A DNA stretch of 55,809 bases from Bacillota bacterium. GTDB lineage: Bacteria; Bacillota; Clostridia; Christensenellales; CAG-138. Shown piece after piece: positions 43,147 through 50,362 of this stretch. Where the stretch lies: contig JAEWQH010000017.1 of assembly GCA_023399275.1 (NCBI GenBank), forward strand, positions 1 through 55,809, given 5' to 3'. Within the stretch, counting starts at the first letter, position 1. Every line of letters starts with the position of its first letter. The notes beneath the pieces are model-generated. The model ran no database searches. It was not told where the DNA came from and saw only the letters and a program-made list of their open reading frames with translations. The position numbers were made by a program, and so were the translations under genes.

Positions 43147-44168
43147 AGGTTCACATCATCGGGGAACGCGGAGATTGCAACGAATACAGCGCCTGCTCCT
43201 ACCTGCGCGTCGTGCACCCGTTTCGGGCGCTTGCACAGAGCGGGGAGATCGATCTGACGATGTCGCTCGACTGGCGGACAGGCATCGGCAGCGACGTCTT
43301 TATCGTCCAGCGGGATTGGAGACAGTGCCTCTGCCCGGACGAGACAACCTGGCTTCTGAATCACCTGAAAAGCGCCCGCTCCAAACTGATCTATGAGATC
43401 GACGATAACCTGCTGGATCTGCCGCAGATCAGTATGGATTACATGCATCGCATCCGTGCGCTGGCAAGGCATGCGGATCTGCTGACCGTTTCAACGCCGG
43501 AACTCGCGGCGCGTATGCGGCGATTCAACAGCCGCATCGCGATCATCCCAAACTATCTCTCCATCGAGCAGGCCGGGACCGCCCCCCGTCAAACCCCGCA
43601 CAACAAAAAAACCACCATCGGCTATATGGGCACGCTCACCCACCAGTCGGACTTTCAGATGATCAAGCTGCCGCTGCTCCAGCTCCTGAGCCGATACCGC
43701 AACCTGGTGCAGTTCGAGCTGATCGGCGCGGTCGAGGATGCCGGCATTTTGGGCAACTTGCCGAATGTACGCATCCGGCAGGACAAAAACAATCGCTCCT
43801 ACGACGGTTTTTGGGAGTGGCTGCAGGCCAACACCCGATGGGATATCGGACTGGCGCCGCTCAAGCTCGATGCGTTCACCCGCTGCAAGTCCGACATCAA
43901 GTTTCTCGACTACGCGGCTATGGGCTGCTGCGGCGTGTTCAGCGACCATCCCGCCTATCGCGATACCGTCCGCGACGGGGAAAACGGATTCCTGGCAAAC
44001 GATTCGCCGGAGGACTGGTACCGCAAGCTGGAAGCGCTCATCCTCGATTCCGATCTGCGGCAGAAGCTGTTTGACGCCGCCAGCCGCGAGCTGTATGGAG
44101 AGCGGCTGCTGGAGCGGAACCTCCACCATTGGCAGGAAGCGATCACGCTGGCCTGCCGGGCGGAATAG
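43143..44168 (+). CDS. Glycosyltransferase, GT-B fold (GT4-like)
   Basis: The 341-residue protein has an N-terminal half with SDVFIVQRDW and YEIDDNLLDLP (about 85), the glycosyltransferase hinge GYMGTLTHQSD (about 160), and a C-terminal half with KSDIKFLDYAAMGCCGVFSD and DTVRDGENGFLA, where family 4 enzymes bind the nucleotide sugar. ATG 43143 overlaps the upstream stop (ATGA) and follows AAAGGAGG. With the gene before it, it should extend a surface polysaccharide or glycosylate a surface protein. The sugar is unknown. Confidence 0.85.
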   Translation: MKVHIIGERGDCNEYSACSYLRVVHPFRALAQSGEIDLTMSLDWRTGIGSDVFIVQRDWRQCLCPDETTWLLNHLKSARSKLIYEIDDNLLDLPQISMDYMHRIRALARHADLLTVSTPELAARMRRFNSRIAIIPNYLSIEQAGTAPRQTPHNKKTTIGYMGTLTHQSDFQMIKLPLLQLLSRYRNLVQFELIGAVEDAGILGNLPNVRIRQDKNNRSYDGFWEWLQANTRWDIGLAPLKLDAFTRCKSDIKFLDYAAMGCCGVFSDHPAYRDTVRDGENGFLANDSPEDWYRKLEALILDSDLRQKLFDAASRELYGERLLERNLHHWQEAITLACRAE

Positions 44169-44222
44169 GCAGCCGCCTCCTTCTTCCGCGCTTTCGCGCA
44201 GCAATCGATTTTACCTCGTTCG

Positions 44223-44252
44223 AAGGAGGGCGGCCGCTCGCCCTCCTTTTTT
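44223..44252 (+). terminator. Intrinsic terminator of the glycosyltransferase operon
   Basis: GGAGGGCG (44225-44232) pairs with CGCCCTCC (44239-44246), 6-base loop, followed by TTTTTT. A textbook terminator. Confidence 0.9.
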
Positions 44253-44313
44253 GCGCGCGCTGCTTTTTGTTCGGCATATGGGAACAATGATTCCTGTCTT
44301 TCGTAAGCAGGCA

Positions 44314-44343
44314 TTGCTTCGGCGCGCGCGCGGATGCTATGAT
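44314..44343 (+). promoter_or_regulatory. Promoter of the second IclR gene
   Basis: TTGCTT (44314-44319), 18 bp, and an extended -10 TGCTATGAT (-10 at 44338-44343), 47 bp before the IclR start. Confidence 0.55.
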
Positions 44344-44389
44344 GAACATGCAAAGAGCAAGAACCCCTCTCGACCGGCCGTAAAAGACA

Positions 44390-45172
44390 ATGGATATGAC
44401 AAAACAGACTGAGGCTCATGTAAAATCGATCGAACGCGCGCTTCTGATCGTGGACGCGCTCGCCGAGGCGCCGCGTGAACACTCCCTCACGCAGCTGGCC
44501 AATACGCTCGGGTGGCCCAAGAGCACCGTGCACGGCGTGCTCTCCACCTTGGTGCAGTATCGCTATGTGGAGCAATCTGCGCAGACGGGCCGCTACCGGC
44601 TCGGCGTCCGTTTCTTCGAGCTCGGCGTAAAGGTCGGCAAGATGTGGGATATCCGCTCCGTCGCCATGCCGCATATGCAAAAACTCAACGCGGAGCTTGG
44701 CGAGATGGTGCAGCTCGGCACCGAGGATCACGGCGAGATCCTGTATCTGGAGAAGCTCGATTCCACGCACCTCATCCGCATCGTATCCGAGATCGGCGGC
44801 AGGCTTCCCATCCACTGCACGGGGCTTGGCAAAGCGATGCTTGCCTACATGCCGCAGGCAAAGCGCAAGCGCATCCTCCGCGAAAAGGGGATGCCCTCCT
44901 ATACACCCAACACCATCACCAGCCAGGCCGCGCTGGAACGCGAGCTGGACGGCATCCGCGAACGGGGCTTCGCCATAGACGACGGTGAGATCATGCTCGG
45001 TCTGCGCTGCGTGGCTGCGCCCATCTTCGATGCAAACGGTCAGGTCAACTATTCGCTGAGTGTCTCTTGTATGCAGGGCAACCTTGAGGGAGACCGGCTG
45101 GAGAAGGCGGCGCGCCGCGTCATGCGCGCGGCAGAGGCCATCTCGCAGGAGTGGAAGCAGCTGAGCTTTTGA
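44390..45172 (+). CDS. IclR-family regulator of the catechol meta-cleavage operon
   Basis: The 260-residue protein has an IclR winged helix (about 10-70, GWPKSTVHGVLSTL) and an effector domain (about 80-255, with GRLPIHCTGLGKAMLAY typical of the family). The ribosome binding site is weak, and ATG 44396 is an equal alternative. It is the first gene on the strand of the ring-cleavage genes, 80 bp before the hydrolase gene, so it is probably their regulator and may sense an aromatic acid or ring-cleavage product, as MhpR and PcaR do. Confidence 0.87.
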   Translation: MDMTKQTEAHVKSIERALLIVDALAEAPREHSLTQLANTLGWPKSTVHGVLSTLVQYRYVEQSAQTGRYRLGVRFFELGVKVGKMWDIRSVAMPHMQKLNAELGEMVQLGTEDHGEILYLEKLDSTHLIRIVSEIGGRLPIHCTGLGKAMLAYMPQAKRKRILREKGMPSYTPNTITSQAALERELDGIRERGFAIDDGEIMLGLRCVAAPIFDANGQVNYSLSVSCMQGNLEGDRLEKAARRVMRAAEAISQEWKQLSF

Positions 45173-45252
45173 AACATAGCCGAAATAAACGGCATCTTTC
45201 CGCAGCCGCCCGGCGATTCGGGCGTCCATTTCCGAAAAGGAGGTTTTCTTCG

Positions 45253-46095
45253 ATGGAACAAAGACCGGAAATTGCAAACGCTATCCTGACCGGATCGTTT
45301 CGCACCAACTATCACGACGTGGGCAGCGGCTTTCCGCTGATCATGCTGCATGGCTCCGGCCCGGGCGTCTCCGCCTGGGCAAACTGGAACAAGGTTTTCC
45401 CCCTGCTCTCCAAGGATCACCACGTCTACGCGCTGGATCTCGTGGGCTTTGGTTACACCGACCGGCCGGAGGGCACCGTCTACAACATGGACGCATGGGT
45501 GCGGCAGGTGCTCGACTTTATGGACGCGCTCGGCATCGAGAAAGCAGATCTGGTGGGCAACTCGTTTGGCGGCGCGCTGGCACTGGCGCTGGCGTATCTC
45601 AAGCCGGAGCGCGTGCGAAAGCTTGTGCTCATGGGCAGCATGGGCGTCAGTTTCCCGCTGACTTATGGGCTCGACCGCGTCTGGGGCTATACGCCCTCGC
45701 TCGAAAACATGCAGGAGCTCATCGGCATCTTTGCCTACAGCCGCAAATCCATGCCGCCGGAGCTGGCAAAGGGCCGCTATGAGGGCAGCATCCAGCCCGG
45801 GTTTCAGGAGAGCTTTTCCTCCATGTTCCCCGCCCCGCGCCAGGACGGCGTAGAGGCTATGGCCCAATTTGAAATCTACCTGCGGGAGATCCGCCATCCG
45901 GCGCTGATCGTCCACGGACGCGAAGACCGGGTCATCCCGCTCTCCACCTCTATGAAACTCATCGAAGCGCTCGAAAACGCGCAATTGCACATCTTCGGAA
46001 AATGCGGACACTGGACGCAGATCGAGCACACGCAGGAATTTGCGGCGCTCGTGCACAATTTCCTCACGATCGACCCGCCCTACCACAAGGCATGA
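45253..46095 (+). CDS. dmpD: Meta-cleavage product hydrolase (alpha/beta hydrolase, DmpD/XylF-like)
   Basis: The 280-residue enzyme has the alpha/beta-hydrolase layout: oxyanion loop HGSGPGVSAWANW (about 33-45, the family-typical form), nucleophile Ser104 in GNSFGG, Asp near 225 in HGREDRVIP and His near 254 in GKCGHW. Such C-C hydrolases split 2-hydroxy-6-oxo-dienoates made by extradiol ring cleavage into 2-hydroxypenta-2,4-dienoate and an acid (formate for 2-hydroxymuconic semialdehyde). ATG 45253 follows AAAGGAGG. It overlaps the hydratase gene by 4 bp. Confidence 0.85.
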   Translation: MEQRPEIANAILTGSFRTNYHDVGSGFPLIMLHGSGPGVSAWANWNKVFPLLSKDHHVYALDLVGFGYTDRPEGTVYNMDAWVRQVLDFMDALGIEKADLVGNSFGGALALALAYLKPERVRKLVLMGSMGVSFPLTYGLDRVWGYTPSLENMQELIGIFAYSRKSMPPELAKGRYEGSIQPGFQESFSSMFPAPRQDGVEAMAQFEIYLREIRHPALIVHGREDRVIPLSTSMKLIEALENAQLHIFGKCGHWTQIEHTQEFAALVHNFLTIDPPYHKA

Positions 46096-46877
46096 GCGCG
46101 CAAACGGAGCTCATTCGTCAATGCGCCGCGCTGCTGTACGACGCCGAGCGCAGCCGTGCCCCCATCCCTCCGCTCACGCGGGAACACCCGGAGCTTACGG
46201 CGGACGACGCGTATGCCATTCAACTGGTCAACGTAGGTCGGCTGTGCTCCGGCGGCGCCGTGGTCACCGGCAAAAAGATCGGCCTCACCTCGCCTGGCAT
46301 GCAGCAGCTGCTCGGCGTCGGTGAGCCGGACTACGGGCACCTCTTTTCCTATATGGACTGCGACTGCGACGTGGCCTCGGATGCGTTGATCCAGCCGAAG
46401 ATCGAGGCGGAGATCGCGTTTGTTCTCGGCGAAGACCTTCCGCCGCGGGATGTGACCGCCGGCGATATCCTCTCTGCCACCGCATACGTCTGCGCGGCGT
46501 TTGAGATCGTGGACAGCCGCGTGGCAAACTGGAAGATCCGGCTGGCCGACACCATTGCGGACAACGCGTCCTCCGGCCGCTATGTGCTCGGAAGCCACCA
46601 CGTCCCGCCCGCCGGGCTGGAGCTTGCATCCGTCACGATGACCACCGAGCGGGCCGGAGACGGCATCGTCAGCGAGGGCATCGGCTCCGCCGTGATGGGT
46701 GACCCCGCCGTCTCCGTCGCCTGGCTGGCAAACTGTCTGCGGCGCTACGGCGTCCCGCTCAAGAGAGGCGAGATCGTGCTCTCCGGCGCGTTTGCCGCGG
46801 CGCTGCCCGCCACAAAGGGGGATGTCTACACAGCGGCGTTCTCCACACTCGGAACCGTCACCGCCCGCTTTATCTAA
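46092..46877 (+). CDS. dmpE: 2-oxopent-4-enoate hydratase (DmpE/MhpD-like)
   Basis: The 261-residue protein has the family patterns GKKIGLTSPGMQQLLGV, PDYGHL and PKIEAEIAFVLG, where Glu residues bind the divalent metal. The enzyme adds water to 2-hydroxypenta-2,4-dienoate to give 4-hydroxy-2-oxovalerate. ATG 46092 overlaps the hydrolase stop (ATGA). A gap of 163 bp with no gene follows before the dehydrogenase. A related 4-oxalocrotonate decarboxylase (DmpH) would look similar, but the context with a hydrolase favours the hydratase. Confidence 0.85.
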   Translation: MSAQTELIRQCAALLYDAERSRAPIPPLTREHPELTADDAYAIQLVNVGRLCSGGAVVTGKKIGLTSPGMQQLLGVGEPDYGHLFSYMDCDCDVASDALIQPKIEAEIAFVLGEDLPPRDVTAGDILSATAYVCAAFEIVDSRVANWKIRLADTIADNASSGRYVLGSHHVPPAGLELASVTMTTERAGDGIVSEGIGSAVMGDPAVSVAWLANCLRRYGVPLKRGEIVLSGAFAAALPATKGDVYTAAFSTLGTVTARFI

Positions 46878-47040
46878 GCAGCGACTCTCTTTCAACAAAA
46901 ATACAGCGTTCCCCTTCGCAACAGCGTGCGTCGGCCAGGCTTGTTTGCTGTACCCCAAAATCGGGGGCACCCGCTCCCGCCCGGCCGAAACAGCCCCAGA
47001 CCGCACGCTTGGGCAAGTAAAAACATCAGGCAGGTAAAAA

Positions 47041-47925
47041 ATGGAAAAGATCAAGGTCGCCGTGATCGGCCCGGGCAATATCGGGAGCGATCTGATGTAC
47101 AAGATCATGCGCAATCCCTATCTTGAGATGGCGCTTATGGCAGGCATCGTGGAATCCGAGGGAATCCGCCGCGCGGCGGGACTCGGCATCCCCGTCTCCA
47201 CGGAAGGCGTAGCCGCCGTCGTGCGCAATCCCGAAATCCGGATCGCATTCGACGCGACGAGCGCCTCCGCCCACGAGCGCATTAACGCTCCAGCCCTGGC
47301 CGGGGCGGGCATCGTCGCCATCGACCTCACCCCCGCCGCCGTCGCCCCCTACTGCGTGCCCTGCGTCAATCTCGAACAGTTGGTCGACGCGAAGAACATC
47401 AACATGGTGACCTGCGGCGGTCAGGCGACGATACCGGTCATCCACGCGATCCACCGCGTCGCCGGCGCGGAATATGCGGAGATCGTAGCCGCCATCTCCT
47501 CGCGCAGCGCGGGGCCGGGTACACGCGCCAATATGGACGAATTCACGCAGACGACGAGCCGCGCGATCGAAACCGTCGGCAAAGCGCAAACGGGCAAGGC
47601 GATCATCGTGCTCAATCCGGCCGACCCGCCGATCGATATGACGGACACGGTTCTGGTGCGCGTGCGCGACACGGGCGTCCCCTTCGAAGCGATTCGGGAT
47701 TCCATCCTCGACACGGTGGAGCAGGTTCGCCGCTACGTGCCGGGCTACCGCCTCCGCGTGCCGCCGCAGATGGACGGGGACAAGGTCTCCGTCGTCATCC
47801 AGGTGCGCGGCCAGGGCGACTTCTTGCCGACCTTTGCCGGCAATCTGGATATCATCAACGCCGCGGCCATCGCCGCCGCGGAACGCATTGCGCAGACCAT
47901 GCAAAAAGGAGGCGCGGCGCTATGA
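47041..47925 (+). CDS. dmpF: Acetaldehyde dehydrogenase, acylating (DmpF/MhpF)
   Basis: The 294-residue enzyme has a Rossmann start (VAVIGPGNIGSDLMYK), catalytic Cys125 in VTCGGQATIP, and the family block ISSRSAGPGTRANMDEFT. It turns acetaldehyde, NAD and CoA into acetyl-CoA, and in this family forms a channelled complex with the aldolase encoded by the next gene, which overlaps it by 4 bp. Length matches the family (about 300). The ribosome binding site is modest (CAGGCAGGT). Confidence 0.93.
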   Translation: MEKIKVAVIGPGNIGSDLMYKIMRNPYLEMALMAGIVESEGIRRAAGLGIPVSTEGVAAVVRNPEIRIAFDATSASAHERINAPALAGAGIVAIDLTPAAVAPYCVPCVNLEQLVDAKNINMVTCGGQATIPVIHAIHRVAGAEYAEIVAAISSRSAGPGTRANMDEFTQTTSRAIETVGKAQTGKAIIVLNPADPPIDMTDTVLVRVRDTGVPFEAIRDSILDTVEQVRRYVPGYRLRVPPQMDGDKVSVVIQVRGQGDFLPTFAGNLDIINAAAIAAAERIAQTMQKGGAAL

Positions 47926-48938
47926 ACGAACAACCCAAGCTGTGCATCGTAGACACCACCCTGCGCGACGGCAGCCACGCGGTGCGCCATTCCTTCACCC
48001 TAAAGCAGACGGCCGATATCGCATCCCGGCTCGATCGCTGCGGCCTGCCCATCATCGAGGTGTCGCACGGCGACGGGCTCGGCGGCTCCAGCTACACCTA
48101 CGGGTTTTCCCGCGAGGATCCGTTTGCGCTCATCGAAGCCGCAGCCAAGTCCGTCTCCCGCGCAAAGATCGCGGTGCTGCTGCTGCCGGGCATCGGCACC
48201 ATCGCAGACCTCGCGCATGCAAAGGACTGCGGCGCGTCGCTTGTACGCGTCGCCACGCATGTGACCGAGGCGGATATCAGCGCACAGCACATCGACGCGG
48301 CAAAGAAGATGGGCCTCATGGCCGTCGGCTTCCTCATGATGGCACATATGCTGGATCCGGACGGCATCGCCGAGCAGGCAAAGAAGATGGCGTCCTACGG
48401 CGCGGATTATATCAATCTGGCGGATTCCGCAGGCGCGCTGCTGCCCGGGCAGGTTGCGGAGCGGATCGAAGCCGTCCGCGCGGCGGTGCGCATCCCCGTC
48501 GGCTTCCATGCGCACAACAACCTCAGCCTTGCCGTCGCAAATTCCCTTGCAGCGATCGACGCGGGCGCGCGCTATATCGACGCAACACTTCGCGGCCTCG
48601 GCGCAGGCGCCGGCAACGCGCAGCTCGAGGTGCTCGCCGGCGTGCTCCTGCGCAAGGGCATCGACACCGGTCTGGACTTCTACGGGCTGATCGACGCTTC
48701 GGAGCAGTCGGTCGCTCCGCTCATGCTGCGGCCGCAGGTGATCGACGGCGGCTCCCTCATGCTCGGCTACGCGGGCGTTTACTCCAGCTTTTTGCTGCAT
48801 GTCTACGCCGCGGCGGAAAAATTCGGGTTGGAACCGCGCGACATCCTCGTGGAGGTCGGCCGCCGCAAGATGATCGGCGGCCAGGAAGACCTCATCATCG
48901 ACGTGGCGTATTCCCTGCGCAACGGTTCGAATCGCTGA
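47922..48938 (+). CDS. dmpG: 4-hydroxy-2-oxovalerate aldolase (DmpG/MhpE)
   Basis: The 338-residue DRE-TIM barrel enzyme has the opening DTTLRDGSHAVRH (metal-binding Asp and substrate Arg), the metal-binding HAHNN near residue 195, and the C-terminal DmpG communication domain that contacts the dehydrogenase. It splits 4-hydroxy-2-oxovalerate into pyruvate and acetaldehyde. ATG overlaps the dehydrogenase stop, and AAAAGGAGG is just upstream, fitting the fixed complex of the two proteins. Confidence 0.94.
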   Translation: MNEQPKLCIVDTTLRDGSHAVRHSFTLKQTADIASRLDRCGLPIIEVSHGDGLGGSSYTYGFSREDPFALIEAAAKSVSRAKIAVLLLPGIGTIADLAHAKDCGASLVRVATHVTEADISAQHIDAAKKMGLMAVGFLMMAHMLDPDGIAEQAKKMASYGADYINLADSAGALLPGQVAERIEAVRAAVRIPVGFHAHNNLSLAVANSLAAIDAGARYIDATLRGLGAGAGNAQLEVLAGVLLRKGIDTGLDFYGLIDASEQSVAPLMLRPQVIDGGSLMLGYAGVYSSFLLHVYAAAEKFGLEPRDILVEVGRRKMIGGQEDLIIDVAYSLRNGSNR

Positions 48939-48939
48939 T

Positions 48940-49224
48940 ATGGAGGCGCGCGTCTACAAGGTGGCCAGTACCACAGGGGAGACCTTCCCCTGCCGTGCAG
49001 ACGAGAGCGTGCTCGCCGCCATGCGGCGCGCAGGCGCCGGACCGATCCGCTGCGGCTGCTTCGGCGGCGGCTGCGGCGTTTGCCGAATGCGCATCGCCTC
49101 CGGCACCTATGCCGTCTGCAAGCCCATGAGCCGTGCGCATGTATCCACGGCGGACGAGGCGGACGGGATCGCGCTGCTGTGCTGCATCTGCCCGACGAGC
49201 GATCTCTCTCTCGAGAACGTGTAA
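48940..49224 (+). CDS. [2Fe-2S] ferredoxin, XylT/DmpQ-like
   Basis: The 94-residue protein has the plant-type cluster pattern CGCFGGGCGVC (ligands in C-x4-C-x2-C spacing) and a late Cys in the LLCCIC segment. In aromatic meta-cleavage operons this ferredoxin re-reduces the active-site iron of catechol 2,3-dioxygenase after oxidative inactivation. It starts one base after the aldolase stop and lies just before the dioxygenase gene, which supports that role here. No matching reductase is in the window. Confidence 0.82.
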   Translation: MEARVYKVASTTGETFPCRADESVLAAMRRAGAGPIRCGCFGGGCGVCRMRIASGTYAVCKPMSRAHVSTADEADGIALLCCICPTSDLSLENV

Positions 49225-49330
49225 CCCCGCCCCTGGTTTTCCGGCCTGATTTGGCTGCAAGCGCCCTGGCGCGCTACAGATAACACCGAATCCGATTCCC
49301 CACTACAGCAATGAAAAGGAGAGAAGACCC

Positions 49331-50257
49331 ATGGCACTCAATCAAACGCTTAGACCGGGTCTGATTCAGCTGCGCGTGCTGGATCTGGACAAAACCCTCG
49401 ACTTCTACAAGAACATTCTCGGCCTCGATGAAGTCACCCGCACCGCGGACGGGCGCGTGTGCCTGAAAGCCTACGACGAATTCGACCACCACTCCGTCAC
49501 CCTGCGAAAGGCGGACGAAGCGGGCCTGGACTCCGTCGCGTTCAAAGTGGACTCCGAGGAAACGCTGGAGCGGATGGCGAAGGAGACAGAGGCCTTCGGC
49601 TATCCCGTCACCGAAGTGCCTGCGAACTCCGACCAGCCGGGCTTTGGCCGCAGGTTCCGCTTTCGCATTTCTACGGGACATATCTTTGAACTCTACGCAA
49701 GCGTAGACCTCTCCCCGAAGCACCCGGGGCTGCGCAATCCGGATATCTGGGAGGAGCAGCCGCACGGCATGGGCGTCATCCGCCTCGACCACTTCCTGCT
49801 CTATGGACCGAATATCGCCGAAGCCGAGCGCTTTTGCACGCAGGTGCTCAAGATGTATGTGCCCGAGGTTTGCAACCTTGCCGACGGCAAGCGCCTCGCC
49901 TGCTGGGTCACCGGCAACAACAAGCCGCACGATCTGGCGTTTGTCGAGTATCCCAAGGAGGGAAAGATCCACCACGTCGGCTTCCTGCTGCAGGACTGGA
50001 ATCATGTCGGCCAGGTTGCGGACCTGATCGCCATCAACCGGCTCAAGAAGGACATCGGCCCCACCCGCCATGCGATCACACGCGGTCAAACCATCTACTT
50101 CTGGGAGCCTTCCGGCAACCGCATCGAGGTCTACGCCGGCGGCTACACCGCCTATCCGGACAGCCCGCAGCGCGTATGGGACGCCGATCAGCTCGGCCGC
50201 GGCCTCTTCTACTACGAGGGCGAGATGATCCCGAGCTTTTTAGAGATCGTAACCTGA
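49331..50257 (+). CDS. dmpB: Catechol 2,3-dioxygenase (type I extradiol, XylE/DmpB-like)
   Basis: The 308-residue enzyme has two vicinal-oxygen-chelate domains. All active-site residues known from Pseudomonas XylE are present, shifted by one: Fe ligands His154 (RLDHFLL), His215 (KIHHVGF) and Glu266 (NRIEVYAGG), plus His200 (KPHDLAF), His247 (GPTRHAI) and Tyr256 (TIYFWEPSGNR). It uses O2 to open catechol next to the diol, giving 2-hydroxymuconic semialdehyde. ATG follows AAAAGGAGAG 106 bp after the ferredoxin gene. It is the last gene of the operon and its need for oxygen is surprising in this genome type. Confidence 0.93.
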   Translation: MALNQTLRPGLIQLRVLDLDKTLDFYKNILGLDEVTRTADGRVCLKAYDEFDHHSVTLRKADEAGLDSVAFKVDSEETLERMAKETEAFGYPVTEVPANSDQPGFGRRFRFRISTGHIFELYASVDLSPKHPGLRNPDIWEEQPHGMGVIRLDHFLLYGPNIAEAERFCTQVLKMYVPEVCNLADGKRLACWVTGNNKPHDLAFVEYPKEGKIHHVGFLLQDWNHVGQVADLIAINRLKKDIGPTRHAITRGQTIYFWEPSGNRIEVYAGGYTAYPDSPQRVWDADQLGRGLFYYEGEMIPSFLEIVT

Positions 50258-50289
50258 TTCCCACGCCCCTCCGACTCCTGCATTGCAAA

Positions 50290-50337
50290 AACCGCCCCTG
50301 CGCCGCTGCTCCAACGGCGCCGGGGCGGTTGCTTTTT
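50290..50337 (+). terminator. Intrinsic terminator of the catechol operon
   Basis: AACCGCCCC (50290-50298) pairs with GGGGCGGTT (50322-50330) with an inner GCGCCG/CGGCGC stem, followed by GCTTTTT. Confidence 0.85.
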
Positions 50338-50362
50338 GCGCTGCGGCTTTTGATGCCGCGCG

